DNA of 64,000 bases from Utricularia gibba (GCA_002189035.1 CM007990.1:5146001-5210000), one strand, 5' to 3'; positions 51,776 through 63,914 are shown, numbered from the stretch's first letter. Numbers and translations are program-made. Notes: generated from the letters alone by a model not told the origin.

Positions 51776-52244
51776 TGCTGTGTTCAGTCCCACTTTGCTT
51801 TGACAGAGAACGTTTCTGTGCTGCTCGCTTTGCTTCATCTGTGTCTCCTCATTTTGGCTTTTGTTTTTTGCTATCTTTTTTGTGGGCGATGGGGCAGAGA
51901 AATCAGTGTGTGGTGGAGGGTGATGTGTAGCTGTGTTTAATATTGCGCAGAAAATTAGGCCACTCTCACATGGTTCTGAGTCAAAAAGACATATGAATCA
52001 AAGAAAAGTCTGCCATGGTTCTTGATTCAATGCTGGAGGGTCTGAACAAAAAGGCTGTCACTTCATTTAAGACAAGCACAGTTTTGGCCTAGATTCGAGT
52101 GTAATGCAATAAAGTGCCGTGCAAATCAAACAACGCTACAAAAAGTAACAATCTTTTTATTCAGGCACTCAAAGCTACTTCAGTCCGTACACGCCACAAT
52201 CTAAAATTCTCTAGTAAAACAAGGAAGCATTGACCAGATGTGTC
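51776..52244. other. Spacer between the site II cluster and the SPL gene
   Basis: No gene recognised. 52100-52244 is probably the SPL 3' UTR. Confidence 0.5.
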
Positions 52245-53726
52245 TCATGGGTTACCTGAGAAGTAGTTGCCGGAGTTGAATAACTGGTATTCCGGCGGAT
52301 GGTCGGTGGTGACGTTGACGGTGTTCATCAGGGAAACAGGCAATGAGACTGATGTATTATTTGGATGAAACAATGAAAGTGGATATGACTCTGAATTCAA
52401 GTGTGAGATTGTTGGAAGGTAGTTCCCACGAAGAAAGACCTGCATAGGACTAGTTTCACTCTCGTTCAAAGTCCATGTGTTTGATGACAGAAGAGAGGGA
52501 GCGGTGCCGAGAAGATCTGGTGCAATTGGAGAATTGGTTGTGGGTATGTGTAAGCCTGCCACACTCAAGATTGGATGCAAGAAGAGATGAACAAAAGAGA
52601 AAGAAAAAAAGAGACCTGAAATAAGGGGATGCTTTACCTTGATCCATGATGTTTCTGGTTGAATCCAGATGTAAGCTGGAGACTGAATTGCGCATCTCAT
52701 CATTGGAGAAACACAGAGGTCCATCAAGTGCTCCTGTTTGAGAGATGGGGAATCCATTCAACAGTAAGTTGTGCTCCATCTTGTGACTTGCCCCTAGAGA
52801 CACAAGCAAAAAGATGACAAAATCAGATAAAAGGTGTATAAGTGGTAAAATCTAAGGGCAGCAATAGGGGGAACCAAAAAAGACCATAAAGAGCAGAGGG
52901 GAGTCCTTGAGAGTTAAGCTGAAAAGACTCTGGCTGAACTCTACGCCGCCGGGCGTTGTGATCGGAGAGACGCCTTCTGCAACTTCTTTTCTTGTCATCA
53001 AACTCAGACAATTCATGGAACCTTTCGGATCAAACAAAACGGGAAATAGCAACCGGTGAATGACATGAAACCGCAATTTCCTTCATGTTAGAAGAAGAAA
53101 AGAATCATATTTTCTCACCTGCTGCACTGTTGGCAAAACCGGCGTTCCAATCCTGAGACAATAACCTTTGGGCTCTTTGAGTGATTCTCACAGATCCTGT
53201 GTCTCCGGTGGTAATCCTTGGCTGACTTGAGATCAAGATTGCATCCTTCTACTTGGCAACATGGATTCTGAAGACTATGATAAGAAGCTCTGGAACGTTT
53301 CATTGGGAAGGAAGAAACAGGGAGTGAAGAAACAGAGGATTTAGCACTGCTACTACTAGCAAAAAAACTATCCCCATATTCTTTGGGTATTCCAAGCCTT
53401 AAACCTATAGTTGGCTCAACTGAGCCAGCAGGGGAAGATGAAAATGTCCCACCAAGATTGTGCATACTAAAGAGATCTTCATATGTGCTTTTGTAGTGAG
53501 CCACTTTTCCCAGATAATCCATTGACGGTTTGGTTGATTCATGAGAAGCACAGGAGATGGGATACTTCGAGGAAGAACAGGTTCCAAGATCATTTCCACA
53601 TAAAGCATTACTGCCTGATGAAGACATAGAAAAACAAATCTGTTCTTGGAATTCAATAGGCTTCCCACTGTACAAAGCTAAGTCTTCCCACTCAAGCCCA
53701 CTACTGCACATGGACTTCCTCTCCAT
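52245..53726 (-). CDS. SBP-box transcription factor (SPL, SPL13/SPL16-like)
   Basis: Squamosa-promoter-binding-like factor controlling phase change and organ growth. Exons 53119-53726, 52885-53021, 52638-52793 and 52245-52555; 403 aa. The SBP domain starts [13 protein letters not shown] at about residue 154 and has both zinc sites (C-C-H-C: QVEGC...[24 protein letters not shown]) and the bipartite NLS (KRSCRRRL...RRRR). The intron inside the domain, after QQCSR, is at the conserved family position. The ATG at 53726 ([10 protein letters not shown]) is used; the frame upstream lacks an ATG. The last exon carries a miR156 complementary site encoding PSLLSS. It ends YFSGNP. Confidence 0.92.
52485..52504 (-). 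promoter_or_regulatory. miR156/157 target site in SPL coding sequence
   Basis: On the sense (minus) strand the 20-mer CCGCTCCCTCTCTTCTGTCA is complementary to miR156. The mismatches are at the two positions facing the miRNA 3' end and one central-3' position; the seed side and cleavage centre are paired. Its location in the final exon, encoding an ALSLLS-like peptide (APSLLSS), is that of other SPL genes. Confidence 0.85.
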
Positions 53727-56661
53727 TACAGAGACAAGTTTAAAGAAAGTGGATTCCCCCAAAAAGTTTGAGACTGAAAAAAATATTTGCCTCTTTAAGA
53801 CCCCGGAATCCCATGCATGAGCAATAGAATAAATTTATTTCATATTCAACGACATGAGTGACTTTAAATTGGCATTATCATCCCATGTTACACGCAAAAC
53901 CCAAGAATTTAAGCAGAAACATATAGGGTAGGTGGCGGACAGCTCAGTGTTTCCCTCTAAGAAAACAGGCTACATAGGATGCACCGGGGCCTAGAGGTTA
54001 AAAGCCTCGAATTGAATGCATAATAGACAAGTGGTAAAAGGACAAAAGGCTAAAAAACAATATAGGGCTTGCACTACCGTTTTACTTTTACTTTTTGGAT
54101 TTAACTCTTCAAGTTAAGTCCTCAGCAGGGATACATCTCATCAAAGTGTCATTGAATTAAGAAAATAGTCTTTTACATCAGAAGTAAAAATAATAGTAAG
54201 GGCACAGGTTCAATTTGTCTGACATCTCATGTGGGTTTCAGCCTACCCCATTTCGGCCCAGACAGAGTTCAATCACCACATTATTTGCATAGAATACAAG
54301 CGGGAGAGAGTTGCTAAAACTTAGTTTATCTTTCTTTAGTTAAGGGAAAACCCCACAAACAAATGAGAATAGTTTGCCAAAAAAAAAAAAAAAAACTGAC
54401 AACAGAACCCCCTCAACCTAAACCTAAACCGAACAACATGAAGTCAGTTCTTGCTGCATTTATATGTATAGCCTCCTCACATTACCCGTCATCAGGCAGC
54501 CTGCTGCCATTTTCATACCTCTCTCCCATCTCTCCACCTACAGCTTGTGAACATTCTGGGCAAAAGTTCTCTTCTGTTGATTGTTCCCTCCGTGTTTCTC
54601 TGCAACAAACAATAACTGCCCATAACATGTTTGCTGAGCAACCATTAAAGCATCAACTAACAGAGATCCACCGTTCTCATGACCAGCCGATACTATTGAT
54701 GGGAGCCATATTTTTACCATGACGACAGACCATTTAGTCCAATAATAAATTCCACATCTTTAACGCTGTCCCATCCACGAAGCAGATGGATCATTCAAGC
54801 GTAGGGCATTCTTTAATGAATTCAAACGTCGGTCTCATATTGCATGTTTTCTTTTTACCGCATTCAAAAAAATATAACCCGGAAAAGAATTAAAATAAAA
54901 CTCTTGAAAATAGTTTCAGAAACACATGCCAAACAAAAGGGCATACTAGGAAAAAGGAACCTTGTTTAATGTTAAGGCTATTAACAACAAATATTATAGT
55001 ATAGCAACAGTCAATCAGGCACTTTGGGACTTTCGACAAACACCTAGTCTACAACATTATAAAACTGTAGACCACAACCAACCTTGCCTAATTCTATCAA
55101 TAAAATACTAGTGTCAGCTACTCCACACTCAAGAATGAGAATAATGTCAAAACAACTTAAAATCAAACAAACAATCCACTCGTACTCACCAATGAAGAGA
55201 ACTACTTCAATTCACGGCTAATCTACCTGATGAGAACTTAGACAAAAGCCACGTGCTACAAAAAACGAAAAAGGTGTTCTGGTTTCCGGTTGGTCAGCTG
55301 TTTGAGGCCTCAATAAATGCGCGTAAATGAACTTCTTTCCAGTTTTCCATCCGCCTGATTGGAACATCAATAATGCAGAACATAAATTCCACTCATAGTG
55401 TTAAATCCTATGTCAAATTAATGGATCATAACACCGTGAAGAACACAACCGCCACAAGCTTTTTCACCATCACCCTTCTCCCCCCATCGAATCGGAAAAT
55501 ATTCCGACTTGTGGAAAATATGCTTGAATTGCATGATATATGGGCAATAAAGACGTACATGGGATGCCAATAAGCAGTCACATGCAGCGGAACTGAGAAG
55601 AACAACTCAACCGATGACAACGACGCGACACCTATGGCTGCAATCATGGACCCGACTACTGGCTCTGCCTCCAGCACGTCACACCCTCGCTCCACCTCTT
55701 CAATTCTCTCGTAAAAAGCATTTACATTTGTCAATAATTTGTAGGGTGACCCCCGCTAGGCGACACTTATCAAAGGCATGATCTTATGCTGAGTAGCCTG
55801 CCGTGTTTTAAGAGACCGGTAAACCATTGTCTCGCCCCAGCCTTTGGACGCCATAATGGGTTCTGGAATCAGTCCAATCCCATTCAAAAACACAACACCC
55901 ATGTTCCATTTTTCAATATGGACAAGTAGAATGACTCAAAATTTGAATTTTGAACCAGAGGCCTTGGTGTCCGATCTCCGGTGGAGTTAACCAACTCCCT
56001 TCCGGACGCTGATGGTCAAGTGCTGGACTAACCCCGCGTTGGTTGGCTCTAAAATAAATCTTAATCATGCAATAAAATACTCGTCCGGTAAACCAGTTTT
56101 CAATTGGATGACCAACAGGAGCAGAAGATGACGAGGGGGGAGCAGAGAGACTGAACCCCACAAGGGCAACGGACTCGGGTGAATCGTGACGCATACCACC
56201 ACCACCTAAAGGCTAAGATTAAATCGTGTCTGGAAGTACACGATGATCCGACAGGATCCTAAATGGCCTTTTCACAGTGCAAAACTGTACGAATGCTAAC
56301 CAACAATTAATAGGACCGAATTACAATAAGACAAGAACACAACTCAGGAGCAAATTATTGGCTGCCGCTTTTGGGGATAAAAAGAGAGACATCTCAATGC
56401 TAGACCTCGGCCGGGAACGGGAACGAGTCGTACGGCAAGAGCGATCGCCATCTGAAATAGTATATCTGTCTGGAAAATGCAACGAATGCAGATTCTGCTG
56501 GAAAATGCAACGAACGTTCAAACCCTATAAACATTCGGGCTGTGGCCCGTTTCGTGACCCGGGAAGATCGGCCCAATATTATTATGGGCTGTGGAGCTCG
56601 TCGGTTCAATTTGGGCCTAATGGGCTAATACCCGTGAAGCAACATCTATTGATCTGTTTAG
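53727..56661. other. Intergenic, about 2.9 kb, between SPL and GH17 genes
   Basis: 53727-54350 is SPL leader and promoter. An A-run lies near 54379-54396. 54400-55700 shows no gene with a start codon and recognisable domain. 56530-56635 has several GGCCCA/TGGGCY elements, and 56344-56451 (-) encodes a 35-residue presequence-like peptide (see findings). Confidence 0.5.
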
Positions 56662-58212
56662 TTACTGAAAAATGAAGATCAAGCTATATATCAACAGCAG
56701 CCCCGACAAGGCTGCTCGTCCGGCGGTCAAGTCTCCGGCGAATGACGTCGCCGGAATTCTGGGCGCCGCCTCATGTCTCCCGTTGTCAATCATGACGGGG
56801 TACCTACAGGAACCGTATCGGGCACTTGGATCGATCCTGGTAAGCGCCGCCAGATTCCCGAACTGTTCACACGAGCCCGCCCGCTGGTTCATCGTCTGGT
56901 AATACATGTTAAAGGCGTACGACGCGTTGCCGCGGGTATCCATTCCGGCGCATGAAGACCCAAATCCGAGACTCGTGCAATCGGCATAGGTACAAGCGAA
57001 GTTGATCCTTTCCGGGAGATTGGGATCCGAGACGTCGGCGTTTGAGGCCATCACACACCATTGTCGATCAAGGTAACGGACTCCCCTAGCCGCCGTGAGA
57101 TTCCGGCCTGATCCCAGATTCAGTGGGTACTTGATCGTTCCGTCATAGGCGAAAACCCCCCAGTGTCGTTCAAAGTTTCCCGGTTGAAGATTCTTGGCGT
57201 CTTCATCGATCAGGGAAAACAGGTATATATCAGGGGGATTTGGGCGTCTAGGTGTACCGATTCTTTGATTTATCCGGTTGATCAAACCTTGATTAAACCG
57301 CCGCGCTAGCTCCGGATTAGCGTTGGAAACGCCGTCCGTTGGCCAGCCCACTTCACCGATAATGATGGGTATCGCCGAAAAACCGTTCTTCTCCAGAGCG
57401 GAGATGAGGGTATCGTAATTCGCATCAAAGACATTGGTGTAGGTGATGGATCCGTCGACTACCGGGGAAGCGTTGCCGTCGAAGAATGCGAAATCGAGCG
57501 GGAAATGGGGGTCAGCATTCATGCTCAGAAATGGGTAGATGTTGATTGTGAGAGGGGCGCCATTGTTGTCCAGAAACCTGATCAACGAAACCACGGTATC
57601 CTGTATGTCCGGCCGGAAAATCCCCCCCGACGGGACTCCGTTTTCCGATAGGTAAACGTCGGCGTTTAGCGGAACCGTCGCTTTGACGTCGCGTCCCAGA
57701 CCTGCTCTTATCAACGCCGCCTGAATATTCTGCAGAGCCGGCAAAGTCACCGCCGTGAATCTGTTGTTGTACGTCGCCAGAAACGGCTCATTTCCGACAG
57801 CAACATACCTGAAACAAGCAGTTGGATAAATAACGAATCATATCGACGCCGACGTTCGAAAACGATGAAAGGACCTTATGTCGACGCCCTGGTTCGACAA
57901 ATAATACGACACATTGCGCGAAACCCATTCCTCCGCGGCGGCGAGGCTGCTGGCCATGGTGGCCAACATGTCGTTCGGAATGCCGACCATCACTTGGATG
58001 CCGGACCTCCCCAGACTGCGCATCACCCTCGGATCAGCCTCAAACAGTTTCACTCTGTTGAATCCATTGTCTTGCATCAGTTTCACAACTGTGTTAGGAG
58101 ACAAAGGGTGCGTGGACAGAATTCCCCAGTTGCAGCTGAGTCCGGTAACGAGCATGGCGCCGGCGAGCAAAACGGAGGACAGGAAGATGACCACCACCAC
58201 ATGATAATCCAT
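56662..58212 (-). CDS. Glucan endo-1,3-beta-glucosidase, GH17 + CBM43, GPI-anchored
   Basis: Cell-surface beta-1,3-glucanase that trims callose at the wall or plasmodesmata. Exons 57875-58212 and 56662-57808; 494 aa. A signal peptide covers about residues 1-26 (VVVIFLSSVLLAGAMLVTG). The GH17 barrel starts SCNWGILSTHPLSPNTVVKL. The acid/base Glu is in YVAVGNEPF (about 120) and the nucleophile Glu in IIIGEVGWPT (about 265). The X8/CBM43 domain begins near RQWCVMASNADV with the expected Cys spacing (FACTYADCTSLGFGSSC; SCEQFGN). The tail has a small-residue omega region and a hydrophobic end (AALSGLLLIYSLIFIFQ), which predicts a GPI anchor. The intron falls just before YVAVGNEP, as usual in the family. 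Confidence 0.93.
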
Positions 58213-58496
58213 TCGTGGGGAAATGTCAGCAGATTCTTAGCTACCTTCGTGATATAAACATGGAAGATCATCTAAATTTCTTTTCTGGTACTTTGGAAAC
58301 AAGAAAGATTGTCTTTTATGGATCTAAAAGGAAGGAATGAAACTGCAGAAGGAATTCAACAAGGAACATGATTCCCATGTAGCCACAGGCTGTACGTTTG
58401 GAACATCTGTGCTCACAATTCAGCTCTGAATAAAGAAGATCCAAGCTACAAGCAATGATTAAGAATGAGAGAAGCTACACTACACAAGACTCACAA
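58213..58496. other. GH17 promoter and RING-H2 3' flank
   Basis: Short spacer between two minus-strand genes. Nothing distinctive. Confidence 0.5.
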
Positions 58497-58991
58497 CTAT
58501 AGAAGCAGATCATCTCCGAAGAGGTAAAGCATCTGCTCCACCACCCAGCTTGGATTCTCCGGCGGAGGGGGCATCGTGGGAAGAAGACTGGCCCGACAAA
58601 GTGGACAAGACAATCGATTGTCGTACGCCACCCATTTCTCTAAGCAGTGCTTGTGGAAAACATGGCTGCAGTTTATCAGCTCCCAGACTTGGCAGCTTGG
58701 CTTCAGTTTATCAAGGCAAACAGCACATGATGAATCCGTATTCTGCATCTGGGAAAACTTGATGTTTCCTAGTGTTGTTGAAGTCATACTCTGTGTTACC
58801 AACTTGATGTTACTTGATGAACATGATGCAGGAGAGCAGCATGAAGAGGCAGAGGAGACATGTGAAGAAGAAGAGGCCCCCATGAAATGGTTGAAGAGGT
58901 CCAAAGCAAGAGACAAGAAGCATCGTATGGCAACAAGCACGAGAGCTGCTTCACACCCCAAAAATTGATCATAAACCGCCATGATCGGCAT
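58497..58991 (-). CDS. RING-H2 zinc-finger protein (probable E3 ligase), N-terminal hydrophobic segment
   Basis: Single-exon gene, 164 aa from the ATG at 58991 (MPIMAVYDQFLG); a second ATG lies three codons later. The upstream frame is open but has no ATG. Residues about 11-33 are hydrophobic (AALVLVAIRCFLSLALDLF), suggesting membrane association. A Ser/Cys-rich linker precedes the RING-H2 finger CAVCLDKLKPSC...CSHVFHKHCLEKW...CPLC, with the C3H2C3 ligand order. The finger is followed by RASLLPTMPPPPENPSW and a short acidic end. It resembles the RHA/ATL-type ligases; the substrate is unknown. Confidence 0.85.
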   Translation of the reverse strand: MPIMAVYDQFLGCEAALVLVAIRCFLSLALDLFNHFMGASSSSHVSSASSCCSPASCSSSNIKLVTQSMTSTTLGNIKFSQMQNTDSSCAVCLDKLKPSCQVWELINCSHVFHKHCLEKWVAYDNRLSCPLCRASLLPTMPPPPENPSWVVEQMLYLFGDDLLL

Positions 58992-60042
58992 CTGAAGGGA
59001 GTCACTGATCAACCAAGAAAGCAGAGAAGTGAGACCAAAGAAGCGGATAGAAGTGAATGAAATGAAGGATAAGGTTCATTTGGAAGTAAAAGACAGTTAT
59101 ATACATAAGAAAAGCAAGTCTGGTGCAGTGCAAGCTTAGCACAGAGATGACCTAACCAAACCTTTTGCCTCCTCATCAACACCACACTGGAAATTACAAC
59201 TAAAGGCCAAAATTTGCAACCAATATCTTACAATTCAAAAAGTGTGCATAAAAAAGCAGGGCGCAGTGCAAGCTTAGCACAGAGATGACCTAACCAAATA
59301 CCCCTTTTGCCTCCTCATCAACACCACACTGGAAATTACGACCAAAGACCAAATTTTGCAACCAATATCTTGCAATTCAAAAGTACCCAACGACATTCAA
59401 AGCATCACAGGCTAAAGTATGCAATCTTTATCACGCCCACCTGTTCCACAGTTGTAGCTCTTCCTTATCCACCTTCAAAAAAGAAAAGCATCTAAAACCA
59501 TGAAAAATCAATCACTGGTAACGCAATTTGACCATTCCAATTGGCAAAGACCTATTTGTTCAACAGGAAAAGTGGAGCCATATTCAATATTCTCATCCCA
59601 CTGAACCGTCGTCGATTGAGACCAAGTCCCTGTCACTTTATCCAGTGAACGATCGCATAGCTTCCAAATCCATTAATCAAATAACTAACGCAAGAATCAG
59701 CACACCAACTCAGACAAGGAACAACGATCAATCGCCAGCCGCCAAAATTACATGAAAAACGAAAGCACCACGAGGCGACGAAAAGGGACCCCCGAACAGT
59801 ACGGGGTCCATCGTCGTCTTCCATTACGGCACGGTATGCCCACTAGCAGGAAAATTTAAACACGTGTTCGAAATCTATTTTCATATATAACATTAAACTT
59901 GTATTTATGATTTAATATTTAGTCCGTACAATCAATCAACCAAAACCTTCTTCACACCCATTTTCGCTTAAATAGAAGTCTGCAGTTTTAGAGCAGATCT
60001 GGGAATCCTGTCCTGCACTGAGTTTGTACAAACCATGGTAAC
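58992..60042. other. RING-H2 promoter, local duplication and LKR/SDH 3' flank
   Basis: Includes a 120-bp tandem duplication (separate entry). A minus-strand open frame from 59824 begins with an acidic MEDDDGP but has no family features. 59830-60042 is AT-rich 3' flank of LKR/SDH. Confidence 0.5.
59125..59384. repeat. Tandem duplication of about 120 bp
   Basis: 59125-59242 and 59263-59384 are about 90% alike, each starting GCAGTGCAAGCTTAGCACAG and ending near ATTCAAAAGT. Period 138 bp. It lies upstream of the RING-H2 ATG, perhaps in its promoter or leader. Confidence 0.85.
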
Positions 60043-63000
60043 TCACAGTCTATCGATCTTGGTCTGTAACTTGATGCCGCAGGCCTCCAAAATCTCCAAC
60101 GCTGCAAGAGCATGATACTGATCAGAAGCCATGAGCTTGAAAAGAACCAAGTTGAAGAGTGCAGACCAAAGCAATTACATACCAGGCTCGTAAATTTCAG
60201 GGAGTATAGGCCTCAACACGCCCTTTGCTTCCACGTTTCCCCACAATAGGAGCTTCAAACATTTGCCACCATTGATCAAAAATGGAGAATGTAAGGTAAA
60301 GAGTGCAGAGGAAAGCAATTACCAGTGCTCCAATGGCCACAGGGATGCCAACTGTTAGAGCCATGGCTGTGCATTTTCTTGGATGATCTGTCTTCCCGAA
60401 CTCCAGAAGAGTCGCTCGGTGGTTTTCTACATGCCCATCATTTGGGAACTCGGATTCAACTTCGTGGAGTAAGAGCACCATATCCTTGATCACATATGCG
60501 GTTATCATTATCAAGCTACTGTCAAACAACAGGCAATCAGGGAAGGAGTATGCTTTGTTTACCTTCTCTTTGTCCGTGTACGCCATGCGTTCTTCGAAGC
60601 GTAGGCAAGAAACATCAAAAGCACATCGGCAAGATGATGGTATTTCAGTCTTGTCCAGGAAGCCTAGAAATCTAGAACAAGTGCAGGCTCAAATAGATTA
60701 AAGAAGGATCACAGAACTGATGCATGTACCTTCCATGAAGTGATGAAGAGCTTACATTATAGTTTTGGCAGCGTTCGCTGCCACTTCACTCTCTTTGCAC
60801 AACCCAAGGGAAATTAATTTTTCATAAATCCATTTCTCACTCACTACAGATTCGTCCAAGTTCTCCACCTGGGATTCAAGAAGCGATAGAAGAAACGCTC
60901 TGTAAGTTGGCCTTTCCTTCTTTTCCATCAGTGAAGTTGCTTCGGAGTTAAAGAAACCGATTTTCGCAAGTGTTGCCATTATTTTTCCAAAACCTGCATT
61001 ATATATGGACGTTGTGCCGATGTGATCATGATTTGCACAACACCAACTTGCATAGACCGAACTACATATGAAAACAAACCTTCATATCTGAGTGTTCCAC
61101 GAAAGATTGTTGATGCTTCATTCTGTATTCCGTAAAGATCTCCATAAACCAAGGAATTCCGGTTTGGAAGACATTCCAATGCAAAAGCTGGATAATCTGG
61201 TATTCGAAGCCTTGAAGCGGAATCATATAAGTTCTTCCCTGTATTCAGATACCAATAAAACCAGGATGTATGAAGTAACATACAGTTGATCTAAGAAGGA
61301 TGCGGTTGATTATGCCAGTAAAAACACACCATCAACATGCACGATGTCTCCACCATAGCGGTATGTTGCAGGATTTTGCCCAGCTCTAATAGCACCCATG
61401 GGACTCCAACTGAAAATTATAGCAAATATATGAATCATCTGAACCTTAAAATTTTTTCCTTAGTTTCCACAATAACTCTAGATGATAGATGATAGTGCAC
61501 CTAAACTTGTAAGCGAGAGGATTGTTTGCAGCATCTGGGGAGGGAAGTCCACCACAATAAGAAATGAAAGACTTAATCCTTCCTCCCTGCGCTTTTGTTT
61601 CATTTATCATCTTCATTGCCAGCATATGATCTGTAAAAAACCCACTCCATTTTACCTTCTGAAACTGGAGTTGAGAAAAATGTTGGTGATGAAAAACTAC
61701 CTATCCCCGGATCCAATCCCATTTCACATAGGATGGAAATACCAGCTATTTTTGCTGGTTCATCCAACTTGGACATGGATTCATCCACATAGCTTGCAGT
61801 AGCAAGATGTTTTTTGAACTGCATTGGGAACACAAACAGACTGATGTAATCAGTCCCTTGCCTTCAGCGAATTACAAAAAGATAAGAATCTGTCACCTGG
61901 ATACATGCGTTCGCTATAATAACATGGCAACTAGGAGGTATTAAGCTGATAACCACATCAACCTGTAGAAACAGAAGGAACCTTTGTTTACAATTTATTT
62001 CCTTTTCGGAAGATTTTTCACTTAGTGTTTCTGAAATAGAGTAAGAAAAAAAACACAAAACTATTGGAACTTTCCATGAATTCCATGATCTAAACATGCA
62101 AAGGATAGGCACATCAGCTGCAATAATTGTATGGTAAGATTACCTGTGAAATGCAGTCATACAGTTTTTCCTTGTTCATGACATCAAGTTGAACAGCAGA
62201 GCAATTTGGAAGACCCTCAATAACCTGCAAAAAAATTTAAACTTATTTCGATGCCTTGAAAACAGAAAATGCTAGCATTCTATGCTGACCAGACCTCCTC
62301 GGCATCTTTCAGAAAAAGTGAACCAACAATGATATGTACAGAAGTTCTCTCTTTGCTCTCCTTGTCCAAGTACGAGTTCAGCCATTGTTTTGATGGATGC
62401 CCAACAGATGTTAGAAATTCTACAGCTGGTCGACACACATGACCAGCGCCTATAATCAGCACAGTTGATTCACAGACGATATCATTGTCCTTCTCAATGG
62501 GCTTCTCAACTTTGAGAGACATCATGTTGTCGGTGCTCCTAATACTGGCATCACTGGCATTAGCCAGTGAACTCAAAGAATCTATAATTTCATCGAGAGT
62601 GCTTTTGTCACGTGCACTAATCTGCATGAAAAATAAAATGCCATTTATATCAATCTATAATCTATATTGTAAACAAGCCATCATTGCTATGCCATTTGAT
62701 ACGGTCACATTATTTTGGTATCCAGTTTTACACATTATACATAGCTCATTTCTTGTCAAAAGAAAAGGAAATATCTTTTCCACCAGGGCATTCATAGCAT
62801 CTCATTGAATCTTACCTCAAGTTCTGAGTAAGTGGGAGCATCTGAGCTCTGGCCAACATGACATTTCACAAAATGAAAGGAGCCACCAGCTCCTTCAATG
62901 ATATCCAGGGCCTCATTTATTAAGAACTTATCAAATAAATGGCCTGTTAAGGAGACCTAGAAAGAATACCACAGTTAACTACTCCCTCAAATTTCGATTA

Positions 63001-63914
63001 GATGATAATTAATTTGATAACCATAAAAACCTTTATGTCAACTAAGAAAGTAAACAAAAACCTTCTATTTGATCAAGTAAGGGTGACAATACATGTAAGT
63101 AGGGTAAGGTGAAATTCCAGATGATTAGAGCAAAAGTAATTTCTTAGAATTAAAAAATAGGATTCAAAAAAAAAAAGGAATTGCTATTTGTATATGACCG
63201 TGGGCTGCCCGGGATTCGAACCCGGAACGATTCGGATGGAGTAGATAATTTCTTTTTTAAGTTAGTTAAATAAAGAAAGACCGCTCCCCAAGCCGTGCTT
63301 GCATTTTTCATTGCACACGGCTTTTAGAAAACAATATGGGAAACAGCTAATACCAGTGTCGTGTACTTCACTTCTGCAGCCGTTGCATCTTGTGGAGTTT
63401 CTGATAAGTCGCTGCAAGGAAGAAATACAATTATGCTGTCACCAAGAACTCTGCTCATTTTGGCACAAGAGTTTGACGTGCAGATTAAACCAGAAATCTC
63501 ACGGAGATTAATAAATAACACTAAAAAAGAAAAAAAAAAAGAAACACTACTTACCCAGTATCTAAGTTTCTCATTCTAGAAATATATTGATATAAGGATG
63601 TGACAGCTCCAGAGTGAACTATGCACGATTTTTTTAAATGCTGTGGTAATGTATCAAGACATTTTGAAGATGCTAAGCTTCCAGTAAACTGAGATAGAAT
63701 GTCGCTGAAGTGTTGGGAAGCCTGCAATTAATAAAATCATGTCAATGTCGTATACATGAAGAAGGAAAAATTTTAAATGCAGAGGGCCGAAGAAAATTAC
63801 AGAATGAGGCTTCTCACCTCCCTAGCAAACTCAGTAGGCAGAATGTCAACAGCAAGGAAGATTATGCCATTGCCCTCCATGTTATGATGATATGATTCGT
63901 CAAAAGGATCGTAT
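60043..63914 (-). CDS. LKR/SDH: Bifunctional lysine-ketoglutarate reductase/saccharopine dehydrogenase, 3' part
   Basis: First two steps of lysine catabolism (EC 1.5.1.8 and 1.5.1.9). Exons in view: 63818-63914, 63555-63721, 63354-63411, 62816-62956, 62295-62621, 62144-62224, 61897-61962, 61701-61818, 61501-61630, 61330-61409, 61080-61238, 60756-60993, 60563-60671, 60323-60484, 60183-60252 and 60043-60101. About 687 codons, all in phase; the LKR N-terminal part lies beyond the right edge. The LKR end includes [12 protein letters not shown] and [20 protein letters not shown]-type sequence. The SDH domain begins near [19 protein letters not shown] (dinucleotide-binding loop) and continues through [36 protein letters not shown] and [16 protein letters not shown]. 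It ends KIDRL at 60043. Between exons 8 and 9 of this list, an upstream CTAG is the true acceptor, giving TIIFLGF. Confidence 0.93.
63201..63325 (-). other. trnK-UUU (fragment): Plastid DNA insertion (NUPT): trnK-UUU 3' exon and group II intron end
   Basis: On the minus strand the segment reads as the 3' end of the plastid trnK intron, with the domain V hairpin (arms GCCGTGTGCA and TGCAAGCACGGC, near 63288-63323), then domain VI-like sequence and the 3' exon of tRNA-Lys ending in TTCCGGGTTCGAATCCCGGG plus CAGCCC (63202-63238). The 5' exon, matK and the anticodon half are absent, so no tRNA can form. It lies in the LKR/SDH intron 62957-63353, 28 bp from the donor, in the same orientation as the gene. 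Confidence 0.9.

Noticed and set aside
53727-53762. Earlier start for the SPL protein at 53762
   Set aside because: That codon is TTG; the first in-frame ATG is at 53726.
55426-55734. About 100-codon minus-strand frame with coding-like stretch (EEVERGCDVLEAEPVVGSMI)
   Set aside because: No ATG in frame before the conserved-looking part and no family recognised; kept only as context for the presequence-like finding.
56277-56675. 132-codon plus-strand frame beyond the GH17 3' end
   Set aside because: Composition reflects promoter-like and antisense sequence; no domain, no splice context.
59633-59824. Minus-strand frame starting MEDDDGPRTVRG
   Set aside because: Short, no domain, and no splice continuation found.
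63202-63238. Functional tRNA-Lys gene
   Set aside because: Only the 3' exon half is present, next to a plastid group II intron end; it cannot fold into a tRNA.
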